A DNA stretch of 64,000 nucleotides from Butyricicoccus pullicaecorum DSM 23266. Lineage in GTDB: Bacteria > Bacillota > Clostridia > Oscillospirales > Butyricicoccaceae. Position 1 is the stretch's first letter, and every line of letters begins with the position of its first letter. A program made the translations under genes and the position numbers. The stretch is taken from contig NZ_FUXW01000001.1 in the NCBI RefSeq assembly GCF_900167005.1, positions 62,001-126,000 on the forward strand, written 5' to 3'. Shown here in pieces: positions 17,981 to 27,194 of the stretch. The notes under the pieces are model-generated. The model had not been told where the DNA came from. It searched no databases and saw only the letters and a program-made list of their open reading frames with translations.

Positions 17981-18901
17981 TTAAAGTTCAATTTCCATCA
18001 CTATAGGAAGATGATCTGATATGTTTTTCAAATAATATGAGAAATCGCCATCACAATACTTTTCAACTGCATCAATAACTTGAAAGGAAACATCGGAGAA
18101 AGATGAATGATCAGGGCTATATGTAAAGTGATCAAAATTATTGGCATAGCCATTTTCTTTCGATTTGAGAGTTGTTTTTTGATCTTGAAAAGTTTGAACG
18201 ATTCCATATTGAGGAATGCTTATAATTTCTTCATCTACGTTTAAAAATGCTCCTTTATCGTCAGGTAAATCTGTTATATTCGGACGAATAATATTTAAGT
18301 TGTAATCACCCATTGCAATGGTATATGCAGGACGAAAGTCTCCATATCTCCGTTGACTAACTTCGGGATATATTTCTTTTACTAGCGTAGCATATTCTTG
18401 CTTACGCTTTTCGATATTGGACCAAGTAGAACTTCCGCCATGGTAGATATGGATATTCAGTAAGCGTAGATCAAAAAAACCACCGTATAAAGGTTGAAGT
18501 CGGATATAATACGGTGCACGAACAAAACTTGATGCATGTCTTTGTACAATGCGAGGTTCATATTTTCGAATAGCTCCTTGCAGTGTAGTAGTCTCTGTTA
18601 GCTTGAATTTGCGTGCGTTCCAAATATATGCATATCCTTCACTTCGTCTGCTTATTGTTTCTTCAATTTTTGTCAGATCTCTTGTTTCTCGAGGAACAGC
18701 CCAATGCAGATCCCAATTATAAAGTTGGTGCTTTACATCTTCTTGCAGTAATCTTTTAACTCCAGCTCCTTCACTCCATATTTCCTGAAATGCAACTATA
18801 TCAAGATCCTCCTCGACAATTATATCGGAAATTTTCTCAAAGTCTCGGGAGGGATTTCTGCCCCAATTTTTCATATTGAAAGAGGCAATTTTATAACGCA
18901 T
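17981..18901 (-). CDS. Endonuclease/exonuclease/phosphatase (EEP) family enzyme
   Basis: About 306 aa with the full EEP motif set: ASFNMKNWG at the N-terminus, VAFQEIW (catalytic Glu near residue 41), NIHIYHGG, MGDYNLN (near 195), NNFDHF and SDHLPIVME at the C-terminus. Family members cleave phosphodiesters in DNA, RNA, lipids or cyclic nucleotides with a divalent metal. No signal peptide is seen, so it should act in the cytoplasm. ATG 18901 is preferred to GTG 18910. It is the first gene of a two-gene operon with the large membrane protein, right inside the attachment site, the usual place for swapped cargo. Confidence 0.86.
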   Translation of the reverse strand: MRYKIASFNMKNWGRNPSRDFEKISDIIVEEDLDIVAFQEIWSEGAGVKRLLQEDVKHQLYNWDLHWAVPRETRDLTKIEETISRRSEGYAYIWNARKFKLTETTTLQGAIRKYEPRIVQRHASSFVRAPYYIRLQPLYGGFFDLRLLNIHIYHGGSSTWSNIEKRKQEYATLVKEIYPEVSQRRYGDFRPAYTIAMGDYNLNIIRPNITDLPDDKGAFLNVDEEIISIPQYGIVQTFQDQKTTLKSKENGYANNFDHFTYSPDHSSFSDVSFQVIDAVEKYCDGDFSYYLKNISDHLPIVMEIEL

Positions 18902-18910
18902 GTGTATCAC

Positions 18911-19230
18911 CGTCCTTCATCAGATGTCAGTAAAATTTCTTTGGCAGTGGTTACAAAGTCTTTATATTTAATACTTTATCATTTGTGTATACTCTTTGCA
19001 ATGATAAAAGGAATATATGAGATTCGATATAGGTGAGGATCATGAGATGAGCGTTATATTCCATAGACGATTGTTCGTATATACAATAGGCAGGATAGAA
19101 TCATTGGATGTTGAAAAATCGAAAGTTAATTGTTTGAAAATAGCTGTCTCACGCAAAAAATACATGAGACAGCTGTAGTAGTTCAAGAATGTTAATAGAC
19201 AGTATTTTACATATGAGATTTGTCGTACGG
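18911..19230. other. Intergenic region with a terminator for the amidase operon
   Basis: The part next to the EEP gene is AT-rich and should hold its promoter; TATACT- and TAATACTT-like hexamers are present but no convincing pair. The hairpin AGCTGTCTCA/TGAGACAGCT at 19142-19174 followed on the minus strand by ATTTTCAA is a likely terminator for the leftward genes ending at 19231. Nothing else is seen. Confidence 0.55.
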
Positions 19231-20088
19231 TTAGGTTAAAAATTCATCTATGCCATTGGCAATTCCGGTTACAATTTTTTCTTGGTATGCGTCGGTAGCC
19301 ATGAGTAAATCCTCCTCGGCGTTTGACATATATCCCATTTCCACAATAGTGGTTGGAACATTGCACCAATTGATGCCGCTCATAGTATCGGTTTCCCAGA
19401 CATACTCTTTTTCACAGCCTGTCGCAGCGACCAAATGATCCAGCACTAAGGTGGACAACTGCTTACTTTCCTGATAAAGATAACCATTATAGGGGTTATC
19501 GCTTGTCTGACAAATTGTCATAGCACCTTTGGCAGCCGGATTTTCAGAACCATTGGCATGAATCCTAATGAAGGCATTTGCATTCTCATCATTGGCGATC
19601 GCGGCACGCTCAGCGTTACTGATATTTACATCATTCGATGTGCGTACCATAACTACGCGGTAACCCCGGTTTTCCAATTCGCGCTGGAGTTTTAACGCAA
19701 CTTGTAAATTCAGTTCATATTCATCCAACCCGCTCGCCGTGCCGCTGGTTCCGCTTGATACTTTTGCTTTCATCTCGCTGGCCCCAGGGCCGATTGGTTC
19801 TTTTTCATGATTGCCTTTTTCTTGGTGACCGGCATCAATGACGATTGTATAATCATTGCCAGATTTTTCGGCTACTGTATCAGTCTGCGGCTCGTCTACA
19901 ACAGTGCTGTTATTCACAGAAGAGCTTTCCGTTGTGGTAGGCGGAGTTGGTTCGATTTGTACGTACTCACTGCTTTCAGTGGCTATTGATGTGGAGCTTG
20001 CCGGGGCAGTGTCAGTAGAAGCGTGAGGGGCACATCCGACAAGGCTTAAAAGACTTGCGACGAGCAAGATGCGAAAGAAATGTTTCAT
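19231..20088 (-). CDS. N-acetylmuramoyl-L-alanine amidase (Amidase_3) lipoprotein
   Basis: Cell-wall hydrolase cleaving the amide between muramic acid and L-alanine in peptidoglycan. About 285 aa: a lipoprotein signal peptide ([16 protein letters not shown], lipobox ending at Cys), a Ser/Thr-rich linker, then the catalytic domain. Zinc ligands and catalytic residues are visible as VIDAGHQ, the Glu in DEYELN, IRIHANG and [13 protein letters not shown] 20088 is chosen because it opens the signal peptide. It starts one base after the stop of the zinc-ribbon/YARHG gene, so the two are one operon. It may be the output of the envelope-sensing module upstream. Confidence 0.9.
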   Translation of the reverse strand: MKHFFRILLVASLLSLVGCAPHASTDTAPASSTSIATESSEYVQIEPTPPTTTESSSVNNSTVVDEPQTDTVAEKSGNDYTIVIDAGHQEKGNHEKEPIGPGASEMKAKVSSGTSGTASGLDEYELNLQVALKLQRELENRGYRVVMVRTSNDVNISNAERAAIANDENANAFIRIHANGSENPAAKGAMTICQTSDNPYNGYLYQESKQLSTLVLDHLVAATGCEKEYVWETDTMSGINWCNVPTTIVEMGYMSNAEEDLLMATDAYQEKIVTGIANGIDEFLT

Positions 20089-20089
20089 A

Positions 20090-22489
20090 TTATCGATATC
20101 CTTTTTTGGTTTCAAATGTAACAATCAAATCTCTGTTGGCAATTTGATACTGATTTAACATCTCCTCAGAAAAATCCTCGGGATCAATTACAGGAATATA
20201 CCAATCATATTGCTCGAAATACAGGGTGAGATCCTGCGAATCGAATTTGCGTCCCAGACGAGCATAGATGCTGTTGCGTGCAATCCGGCACATATCTGCG
20301 TCAAATGTCTGGATATCAGCTTCTGTAAAGTATTCTGTGTCGCAATGTGCAATAAAATATTGCAGAGCATCTGCTGATGGCAGATAGGAGGCACTTGCGT
20401 TAGCAGAGACAAAGTCTTTGTAATAGGACCTGCCATCTATACTGATTTCATCGGCCAAATACGGTGCGCAGAGTGTATGTGTCATAGAAGGATCTGATTT
20501 ATAACTAAAGTTCATATAAAATGAATTGTCGCGATAAAGCTCCCATTTTGCGGATCGGACATAAATATTACTTGGATCAATTTGCGTACGTTCAGCCGAT
20601 GATCCAGTGCCCGAATACCATGTACCATACACACATTCGCGCAGACTTGACTCGCATAGCAATGCGGGCATGGGATAAGTGCCATCAAAGTCATGACTAT
20701 ATGAGTTGTTTTTATCGTAGTATAGATATTGCCCATCCTGCCATTCAGAAATGTTGAAAAGCTTTGTTCGATTCATTTCATAGATAGATGTACTGGAAAT
20801 TTCTGCATAAACCTCTCCTAATGGATTGATCGATAATGTAAGTACAGCTTGTCCAACTTTTTCTCCGGTAGCTGAATTTACCTCATCATATCGGATTTTC
20901 CATGTGTCATCTGTATCCTGTATAATCGGCAGTAAAGTATCTCCGTTTATACTTTGATATGCGGGGGAAGATGAAGTATCCAAAGTGCTATACAGATAAG
21001 CATAGTATTCAGAATCCAGTTTTACGAGTTCTAATTCTAAGCCTAACAGATCTGTATAAGTACTTGCTGAAAAGGCTCCATTATCATCTGCACTGGTGAC
21101 ATACCATGTTCCTATATAGTCTGACAGTGAGATAGCGTCAGATACTGGCTCTATATTTTGATTATCTGTGTCGTTTATAGGTATGCTGACAGTATCGTGG
21201 AAAGGAAGGTCATATCTGTTCAGACCTCCAAATAACAAGCCTATACAGGAATTAACAATCAGCAAGGCGCATATTGCATTTACAATCCCAACATAAAGCC
21301 CTATTACAATCGAAGCAATAATCGCCTTGGGAATAGAAGTCTCATTTTGCTTTTTTTTCTGCGGATATATTGCAAGTTGTGTTTGACAATATTGTGCGTA
21401 GTGCTGATTGAATTGTTTGCCACAACGAATGGTACAGAACAGATAATAGATAAATAAAGCGATTGCTAAGACAATATACGTGATACCCCAAGGTAATACA
21501 ATATCATTTGCATTCTTAACAAAAAGAGTCGTGAACACAGAAAACACGATGGAGAATGTTCCGAGTAAAATGTAAAAAGTGAGAAAAAACTCGCGGAATA
21601 ATTTGCCTCCGCTACGATAGAAACAGAAGATAGGACCAAAGAGGAAAGCAGCCCAGTTGAAATTACTTTGTTTTACAGATGTAATATTGTTGAATTGTCG
21701 ATAATAATAAGGAGTTCTTTTTTCGATGATAAGTTGTAAAGCGCTTTCGGAAAGGACTCTCCTTTCAAGCTTGCCTTGAAGAAGTGACTGAATTTTGACT
21801 AAATCGGCTTTTGTATTATATGGAATACAAGTTTCTTTTCCTGTTTTCTCCGTGATCACTAATTCTAGATGACGAATTTGGAAGGAATAACGCCAGATTC
21901 CTGCAATAGTCAAAATAAAGACCAGAAAGGCGATAAGCACTCCACCATTTTTAGAAAAAGGAATGCAAACTGTCAGTGCAAGAAGAGTTCCGAAAAGTGT
22001 AATTATAAGAGGAGAATGCTTGGTCTGCACAGCTGTACCTGCGATATCAGAGTAAGGAATTTCAGCCAATGTTTCGCATTTTACTGTATTACGACCCAAT
22101 CGTTTGCTGATAAGAATGTGGTCACTATATAATTTGGACGTTATTTCTGTAAAAGCGTTCAAAAGATTATAATATGTGCAGGAAAATGATGCCTCTTCGG
22201 CTTCCCGCTTTGGAGACTTGGGAGAGGATGGTGCCGTCTCTTGGAATACTGGAATTGCTTGTGTAGCTGAACTTTCATTTGGCGATGTTATTGGTCCAGA
22301 AGTTTCCGTTGTCGTTTGCGATTTCGCGATAGTGGTAGGTGCGCCGCAAATCGGGCAAAAGCTGGAATCGTCAGGAATTATTTTGCCGCACGTTTGACAG
22401 CGAAAAGCAACCACTTTTGTGCCACATTTGCTACAAAATTGTGCGTCATCATCTAGTATAAATCCGCATTTTTTACATGGTGTTCCCAT
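20090..22489 (-). CDS. Zinc-ribbon membrane protein with DUF2628-like and YARHG domains
   Basis: 799 aa. Two zinc ribbons open the protein (CKKCGF...CSKCG and CQTCGK...CPICG, residues 5-52). A Pro/Ser linker and two hydrophobic segments near 165-200 follow. A DUF2628-like part has [19 protein letters not shown] (about residue 278) and further helices up to about 420. The remaining 380 residues look exported; they include a [12 protein letters not shown]-type beta domain, and the C-terminal [13 protein letters not shown]...WYIP matches the YARHG domain. GAGGTGG precedes the ATG by five bases. YARHG-bearing proteins are linked to envelope binding. With the amidase and kinase nearby, a wall-sensing role is inferred. 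Confidence 0.82.
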   Translation of the reverse strand: MGTPCKKCGFILDDDAQFCSKCGTKVVAFRCQTCGKIIPDDSSFCPICGAPTTIAKSQTTTETSGPITSPNESSATQAIPVFQETAPSSPKSPKREAEEASFSCTYYNLLNAFTEITSKLYSDHILISKRLGRNTVKCETLAEIPYSDIAGTAVQTKHSPLIITLFGTLLALTVCIPFSKNGGVLIAFLVFILTIAGIWRYSFQIRHLELVITEKTGKETCIPYNTKADLVKIQSLLQGKLERRVLSESALQLIIEKRTPYYYRQFNNITSVKQSNFNWAAFLFGPIFCFYRSGGKLFREFFLTFYILLGTFSIVFSVFTTLFVKNANDIVLPWGITYIVLAIALFIYYLFCTIRCGKQFNQHYAQYCQTQLAIYPQKKKQNETSIPKAIIASIVIGLYVGIVNAICALLIVNSCIGLLFGGLNRYDLPFHDTVSIPINDTDNQNIEPVSDAISLSDYIGTWYVTSADDNGAFSASTYTDLLGLELELVKLDSEYYAYLYSTLDTSSSPAYQSINGDTLLPIIQDTDDTWKIRYDEVNSATGEKVGQAVLTLSINPLGEVYAEISSTSIYEMNRTKLFNISEWQDGQYLYYDKNNSYSHDFDGTYPMPALLCESSLRECVYGTWYSGTGSSAERTQIDPSNIYVRSAKWELYRDNSFYMNFSYKSDPSMTHTLCAPYLADEISIDGRSYYKDFVSANASASYLPSADALQYFIAHCDTEYFTEADIQTFDADMCRIARNSIYARLGRKFDSQDLTLYFEQYDWYIPVIDPEDFSEEMLNQYQIANRDLIVTFETKKGYR

Positions 22490-22498
22490 TTTTCCACC

Positions 22499-22840
22499 TC
22501 ATTTTATAAAATATAATATGATTTGAAAATATGCTTGTCCCAAGCCATAGCCGCATAGACTTCCGGTAACAAAACGTCGTATATTTGTGGAAAGCAATAG
22601 TTTCATTCGCTGCAAATACCAATCGAGAAACATGATAAAGCAGAGAAAGCTAATCCAGTCTTTTGATAATAGAAAAAAATGACTTGATACAATGCCTAAT
22701 GTTTGACCAATGAATACACCGGTACATCGAGCACAAACGGGAAATTGATATCCTCTGAGGAAAAAGCTTCGTTCTGGCATTTGGTGGCAACCTGTGACGC
22801 GCCCTAAAAGCATAAGATATTGATAGACAGATTTTTTCAT
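22499..22840 (-). CDS. DUF2085 membrane protein
   Basis: 113 aa with the DUF2085 signature GCHQMPERSFFLRGYQFPVCARCTGVFIG, seen as GCHQMPERSF and FPVCARCTG, and three or four hydrophobic segments. The conserved Cys/His residues suggest metal binding at the membrane; the function of the family is unknown. Its ATG overlaps the stop of the upstream gene (ATGA), and it ends nine bases before the zinc-ribbon/YARHG gene, so it belongs to the same leftward operon. Confidence 0.88.
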   Translation of the reverse strand: MKKSVYQYLMLLGRVTGCHQMPERSFFLRGYQFPVCARCTGVFIGQTLGIVSSHFFLLSKDWISFLCFIMFLDWYLQRMKLLLSTNIRRFVTGSLCGYGLGQAYFQIILYFIK

Positions 22841-23523
22841 TCGCTCATTGCCAGACCGAATAGCAGACCTACAATCAGGCTGATAATGCTATATGCTGCA
22901 ATTCGGGTCCAGAAAGCTGTGACCTCATGCTCAGGTAAGAGTTTTTCCACAGGCCGACCAGTTACTTCCTCAATCCTTAAAGCGATAGAACCCCAAAGTC
23001 CTAAAATGATAAGAATCAAAATGGCAATAATCCATATTGGCTTTTCCGTTTGAACATCCATTGATAAAAATGCACCGATAATTGCAGTATATATTGCTGA
23101 ACTGCGCATGGAAACGCTGGCCTGCTCCATGGCAGAATGTGTTGCCATAAATTCTTTACCACAATTCTTGCAGACCCACCAAGTGGCACTTTTAATTTTC
23201 GTTGTTGTTTGCCCACAGGCACCACATAGAAGTCCTGCTGGCCCTAACAGAATCATGCCACAGCAGCCATCCCAAAAGCTATATCCTCCAGAAGTCGTTA
23301 TATCTGTTTTGACAATGGGATGACAGAATTCCGCGCCAGAATGGCAATTGGGACAAATAACACCATGATCACAGGTGTTTTTATCTAATGCTGCGTCTTG
23401 CTGTTTGGGCGGTAGATTCACGTTATCACTGGAGGAAGCTTCTGCAATAGCTAACGATTTTCCACATTTTTTACAGTATTGATGTTCATCTGAGTTTTCT
23501 GCGCCACAGAATCTGCAATACAT
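22837..23523 (-). CDS. Zinc-ribbon membrane protein
   Basis: About 228 aa. It starts with a zinc ribbon (YCRFCGAENSDEHQYCKKCGKS), followed by a second Cys/His-rich part (CPNCHSGAEF, CGACGQ, CKNCGKEF), then two or three C-terminal hydrophobic helices. ATG 23523 is chosen because GAGGTG lies seven bases upstream and it opens directly into the zinc ribbon; a start at 23595 would add a non-conserved tail. It is the first gene of the four-gene leftward operon that ends with the amidase. Function unknown. Confidence 0.82.
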   Translation of the reverse strand: MYCRFCGAENSDEHQYCKKCGKSLAIAEASSSDNVNLPPKQQDAALDKNTCDHGVICPNCHSGAEFCHPIVKTDITTSGGYSFWDGCCGMILLGPAGLLCGACGQTTTKIKSATWWVCKNCGKEFMATHSAMEQASVSMRSSAIYTAIIGAFLSMDVQTEKPIWIIAILILIILGLWGSIALRIEEVTGRPVEKLLPEHEVTAFWTRIAAYSIISLIVGLLFGLAMSE

Positions 23524-23630
23524 AGTTATCACCTCGGCCCTACATAAGATAATAAAATATGATATCTTATAACATATTTTAACACGGTGAATCACCCTTT
23601 ACAATAACAAAAAAGAGGTGATATAGCATA

Positions 23631-23957
23631 ATGGAGAAGCAGCAACTGAGCGAAATCGGTCAGCGTTTACGGAAGCGGAGGCAAGAGCTGGGCCTAACGC
23701 GTGAAAAAATGTCTGAGTTAGCAGATATCGGAACGGGATATTATGGTCAGTTAGAGGTTGGCACATCTCAGATGTCTATTGATACATTAATTAAGCTATC
23801 ACGCTCTATGCATCTGCCGATGGAGTATATCCTGTTTGGAACAGGGTACGAGCCGGGTGACTCATCAGCAGTTCTCGACTTACTCCAACGGTGTACACCA
23901 CGGGAACTCAAGTTGGCAGAGGAAATACTGAAACTGTTTTTAATGAGAATAGAGTAG
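23631..23957 (+). CDS. XRE-family HTH regulator
   Basis: 108 aa. The Cro/C1-type domain fills residues 7-65 (LRKRRQELGLTREKMSELAD...YYGQLEVGTSQMSIDTL), and a short C-terminal helix has TPRELKLAEEILKLF. AAGAGGTG precedes the ATG. It is divergent from the zinc-ribbon operon (about 100 bp between the starts) and is a good candidate for its regulator. A strong terminator overlaps its stop codon, so it is a single-gene transcript. Confidence 0.88.
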   Translation: MEKQQLSEIGQRLRKRRQELGLTREKMSELADIGTGYYGQLEVGTSQMSIDTLIKLSRSMHLPMEYILFGTGYEPGDSSAVLDLLQRCTPRELKLAEEILKLFLMRIE

Positions 23958-23999
23958 AGGCCACAGCGGGGGGCATCTCCGTTGCGGCCTCTGCTTTTG
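23956..23999 (+). terminator. Rho-independent terminator of the XRE gene
   Basis: AGAGGCC/GGCCTCT plus inner ACAGCGG/CCGTTGC pairing, followed by GCTTTTG. The stem overlaps the XRE stop codon. Confidence 0.8.
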
Positions 24000-24028
24000 T
24001 CTTATCGTAACAGCCATAATCCAGCGAT

Positions 24029-24613
24029 TTATTGCCACCAAGCAGCTAGTTCAACCAAATCCAGGAAACTTTGGAAGTCCTCTTCGTATTCGATTTCTAC
24101 ATTTCGAAATGCATATGTATCTACATTTGTTACATAGACAATAATACCAGATACATCAATATCAATTGGATTGCTTTCAAACGACTCTCCATAGATATCA
24201 TACAATGTAAGATGCAACTCTAATGACATTTTAACAGGATAAGCGTATCCATCCTGCACCTCATATCGGCTACCTGTTTGCTGAGCCGCTGGATTCTGGC
24301 TGATTGGATTTGGCATATAGACGGCTACTTCAATGGTTTCGATATCATCCAGATAATAATGAAAATTTGCATCTTCTAATTGCCGTATGATTTCTTTTTG
24401 GGTAATTGCTTCGACAATGCCAGACTCTAGCATTTCTGTAGTGACCTCTTTGGGGGCTGTGCTGCGGAAGAAAATAAACCAAACCAGAAGACTAATGACT
24501 AAGAGAATCATAACTGTTGCGGCACAACCGGATTTATTGTCATTTTGAGTTTTTGCAAAATCGCTGATATTTTTGGTTCCTGTTGATTCCTGATGAAATT
24601 CGTTTGTATTCAT
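24029..24613 (-). CDS. Single-pass membrane-anchored protein of unknown function
   Basis: 194 aa. A cytoplasmic N-terminus of about 30 residues is followed by one hydrophobic helix (ATVMILLVISLLVWFIFF, about residues 31-48) and an acidic extracytoplasmic domain rich in beta-strand-like sequence. No known domain is recognised. It is convergent with the XRE gene on its left and divergent from the second XRE gene on its right, with a near-palindromic operator-like element between. Its location in the envelope cluster suggests that the outer domain senses or binds a wall component. Confidence 0.75.
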   Translation of the reverse strand: MNTNEFHQESTGTKNISDFAKTQNDNKSGCAATVMILLVISLLVWFIFFRSTAPKEVTTEMLESGIVEAITQKEIIRQLEDANFHYYLDDIETIEVAVYMPNPISQNPAAQQTGSRYEVQDGYAYPVKMSLELHLTLYDIYGESFESNPIDIDVSGIIVYVTNVDTYAFRNVEIEYEEDFQSFLDLVELAAWWQ

Positions 24614-24671
24614 TTTCTCTGCCCCCTTACTTTGAGTATCTTTTATTAAAAAGATATCAAATCTTCCAACA

Positions 24672-24700
24672 AAAAAGGTTAGCCAACAGCTAACCTTTTT
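24672..24700. promoter_or_regulatory. 12-bp inverted repeat between divergent genes
   Basis: AAAAAGGTTAGC and GCTAACCTTTTT pair perfectly around CAACA. Because both flanking genes point away from it, a terminator makes little sense unless for antisense read-through. TATAAT follows at 24705-24710. An operator for the XRE protein at 24744 is the simplest reading. Confidence 0.55.
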
Positions 24701-24743
24701 GCGTTATAATAATGTTATTATGGAGCGGGAGGGATCAGAAAAG

Positions 24744-25163
24744 ATGAAAAATACGGATGAACTCACGCATGAAATCCAGATGGCTGATGATATTGTAAGT
24801 TACTTTGAAAAAAACCGAGATGAAATGCAGATATGCACTCTGCCGGAGTATCTGCAGGAATGGCTGGAGCGGAAAGAATTGACACGAGCGGATGTTGTGC
24901 GTCATTCTAATCTGAATAAAGCCTATGTGTATCAGATTTTCTCGGGAAAGAAATTCCCTTCTCGCGACAAGGTAATTGCGTTGGCTTTCGGTTTGCAATT
25001 GACAGTTGGAGAAACACAGAGCCTTCTTAAACAAGCAGGTCATCGGGAACTTTATCCGCGAGATCCCCGCGATGCACTGTTGCTCTTTGCTTTCAGCAAA
25101 AAAATGTCTATTATTGATGCCAATGAACTTCTTTATGACCATGAAATCGAAGTATTAGAATAG
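24744..25163 (+). CDS. XRE-like HTH regulator
   Basis: About 139 aa. The central helix-turn-helix (LPEYLQEWLERKELTRADVVRHSNLNKAYVYQIFSG) and following helices match a Cro-like fold. The tail (ILLFAFSKKMSIIDANELLYDHEIEVL) resembles regulators that sit beside bacterial Ser/Thr kinases. ATG 24744 has GGGAGGG ten bases upstream; ATG 24720 is an alternative start. It converges on the kinase gene, and a bidirectional terminator lies between them. It may be a substrate or transcriptional output of the kinase, inferred from adjacency only. Confidence 0.8.
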   Translation: MKNTDELTHEIQMADDIVSYFEKNRDEMQICTLPEYLQEWLERKELTRADVVRHSNLNKAYVYQIFSGKKFPSRDKVIALAFGLQLTVGETQSLLKQAGHRELYPRDPRDALLLFAFSKKMSIIDANELLYDHEIEVLE

Positions 25164-25198
25164 AAAATCCGCTGACTTTGGGTCAGCGGATTTCTTTT
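25163..25198. terminator. Bidirectional terminator
   Basis: AAATCCGCTGAC and GTCAGCGGATTT form a perfect 12-bp stem with TTTTAG on the plus side and ATTTTC on the minus side, between the convergent XRE and kinase genes. Confidence 0.85.
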
Positions 25199-26348
25199 AG
25201 TCAGATTTTGGCATCTGCTCGATGGCTGCATAGATCGCGATTACCGCAGGTGCATAATTGTCATATTCATCGATTGTAATGGGCGTTATGATCTGATCCT
25301 TTGTGACCTTTACGAGGCTGTGTAATCCCTTATATGCATAAGTGCCGTACCTGATGAGAAATGTAGCGTTCAGACAGCCGAATACCAGTGCACCATCCGT
25401 ATCCATATAACCAGAATAGAGAATCAACAGGTCTGGATTTTCTGCTTTCAGCAAATCATAGGCATTTAATACTTCTGTTCCGGCGTATTCGTACATCAGG
25501 GGAGCGGTACCATCTGCAATGGCTTTTTGCAGCGCTGCGGTATCGATCTGGTCATCTTGCCAGACTTGCGTATCTGACATTCCTAATACAGAAAGCATAG
25601 TGACGCGGGAAGAGGGATCAAGAAATACTGAAAGACATACGAATGTAAACAATGCTGCGCACGATAAACAGATTGGACGGATGATCCAACGAAAAAGTCG
25701 GCCTCGATATACCGCACGACGGATCTGCGCAGCCGATGCATAGCGATCTTTAGGGTCAAGTGCAGTACATTTTCGCAAAATGTGCTTCCATCTTCCACGG
25801 CGAGAGATTGGCCCCAGTAATTGACGAAACGTAGCTCCCAGCGCATAGAGATCGGTGCGGGCATCGGTCTGCGAAAAACCGTACTGTTCTGGCGGTGCAT
25901 ATCCGCGTGTGCCCAGTAAATGCGTATCTTGTACTTGATCGTTTTTTGGCTGACGAGCGGCATCAAAGTCGATCAGGCGAATGTGTCCATCCGATGCCAA
26001 TAGTAGGTTATCGGGCTTGATATCTCGGTGAAGAATGCTGTGTACGTGAAGAAATTCCAGTACCTGACATAATTCGAGAAAGGCCTTGGTTAATGCCCGC
26101 TCGGAAAGAGAGACACGTTGCAGGGATACACCTTCGATATATTCCTCGATTATGTAAGTTTTTCCGTCACGATATTCTACGGAGAAAATCTTTGGCAGAT
26201 AGGGATGATTCATTGCCCGTAAATTTTCATAGACTGGATGCTCGCCGCGCAGCACCTTTGATACGACCCGCTGGCCGGTTTCCGTATTCAGCATGAGCGT
26301 AATCAGGCTCTTTGGCGATTGGTGCAAAACCTGAATCTCTTGAAGCAT
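25197..26348 (-). CDS. Membrane-anchored Ser/Thr protein kinase (divergent)
   Basis: 383-aa eukaryotic-like kinase. The kinase domain covers residues 1-215: Lys near 31 (VVSKVL), catalytic HRDIKPDN at 107-114, metal-site DFD at 127-129 in place of DFG, activation segment GTRGYAPPEQ at 146-155 and the DLYALG helix. The glycine-rich loop is poorly conserved. A single membrane helix (about 221-243) leads to an extracellular domain of about 140 residues without PASTA repeats. ATG 26348 is preceded by GGAGGTGAG. The outer domain should be the sensor. It is the likely signalling core of the envelope module on its left. Confidence 0.9.
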   Translation of the reverse strand: MLQEIQVLHQSPKSLITLMLNTETGQRVVSKVLRGEHPVYENLRAMNHPYLPKIFSVEYRDGKTYIIEEYIEGVSLQRVSLSERALTKAFLELCQVLEFLHVHSILHRDIKPDNLLLASDGHIRLIDFDAARQPKNDQVQDTHLLGTRGYAPPEQYGFSQTDARTDLYALGATFRQLLGPISRRGRWKHILRKCTALDPKDRYASAAQIRRAVYRGRLFRWIIRPICLSCAALFTFVCLSVFLDPSSRVTMLSVLGMSDTQVWQDDQIDTAALQKAIADGTAPLMYEYAGTEVLNAYDLLKAENPDLLILYSGYMDTDGALVFGCLNATFLIRYGTYAYKGLHSLVKVTKDQIITPITIDEYDNYAPAVIAIYAAIEQMPKSD

Positions 26349-26421
26349 GGGGCTCACCTCCACCGGCGTGACTATTATATTCAGTTTATCACCAAAAATC
26401 TCGGATAGAAAGATATGATGG

Positions 26422-26465
26422 CAAAAAAAGACAGTCCTTCAAATATAGGAATGGACTGTCTTTGC
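26422..26465 (-). terminator. Terminator of the resolvase gene
   Basis: AAAGACAGTCC and GGACTGTCTTT form an 11-bp stem. On the minus strand the stem is followed by TTTTTTTGCC. It directly follows the leftward resolvase gene. Confidence 0.82.
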
Positions 26466-26466
26466 G

Positions 26467-27021
26467 TTATTTATGGAGATACCGAACTCGGCGATAAAAA
26501 GTGCTGGAAGTCATGTTAAGGCGTTTCATCGCTTCAACAGCGGTAATTTCGCCGTTTCTCCAGCGTTTGACCACCATTTCAAAATCTGGATGTTGGATTG
26601 GTTTGCGGCCGGTATATTTGCCCTGTGCTTTGGCAATTGCAATACCTTCGCGCTGACGCTGGAGGATATATTCCCGCTCGAGCTCAGCAACAGCTCCAAA
26701 TACAGTCAGCATGAATTTCCCAGTGGGGGTAGTTGTGTCGATTGCTTCCTTTTGAGAAACAAACTCTACACCTTTGGCTGTCAACTGTTCTGTTAGCCCT
26801 AGAAGGTCGCGCGTATTTCTTGCAAAGCGGCTGATAGACTCAACAATAACAGTATCGCCCTTACGTACATAATCCAACATCTTTTTTAATTCCGGACGAT
26901 CGGTATTCTTTCCACTCATCCGGTCGATATAAACTTCATCTACTCCCAGTGCTTCCATCATATATTCCTGGCGGATGGTGTTCTGTTCGCGTGTGCTAAC
27001 ACGAATGTATCCGATCTTCAA
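26467..27021 (-). CDS. Serine recombinase (resolvase/invertase family)
   Basis: 184 aa, the standard length for small Tn3-type resolvases and Hin-type invertases. The catalytic domain opens with IGYIRVSTREQN (catalytic Ser) and carries SISRFARNTRDLL and the GKFMLTVFGAVAELERE helix. The C-terminal helix-turn-helix is NGEITAVEAMKRLNMTSSTFYRRVR. AGGAGAAAT lies before the ATG. Repeats in the upstream DNA look like its binding site, which suggests resolution of multimers or control of a local inversion rather than transposition. No transposase is present. Confidence 0.9.
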   Translation of the reverse strand: MKIGYIRVSTREQNTIRQEYMMEALGVDEVYIDRMSGKNTDRPELKKMLDYVRKGDTVIVESISRFARNTRDLLGLTEQLTAKGVEFVSQKEAIDTTTPTGKFMLTVFGAVAELEREYILQRQREGIAIAKAQGKYTGRKPIQHPDFEMVVKRWRNGEITAVEAMKRLNMTSSTFYRRVRYLHK

Positions 27022-27054
27022 TTGTTATTTCTCCTTTGATGCATGAAAGAAATT

Positions 27055-27151
27055 CCCATTAGGGTCATCTTTGCATATGGCATATGTCAAAAGCTGAGAA
27101 TTGACCCTAATGGGATATTTTTTTGCCATGTCAATAGCGTGTACCCTAATG
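27055..27151. repeat. res-like repeat cluster upstream of the serine recombinase
   Basis: A perfect 13-bp inverted repeat CCCATTAGGGTCA (27055-27067) and TGACCCTAATGGG (27102-27114) plus a third partial copy ACCCTAATG (27143-27151), with the near-palindrome GCATATGGCATATG between. Three spaced sites beside a resolvase gene is the layout of a res site. The segment from 27152 to the amidotransferase stop codon shows nothing else. Confidence 0.6.
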
Positions 27152-27194
27152 ACATATATTCGACCTTTGGCACAATCACTATATTCGATAAAGC

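Noticed and set aside
24672-24700. Simple transcription terminator
   Set aside because: Both adjacent genes start away from it, so an operator is more likely than a terminator.
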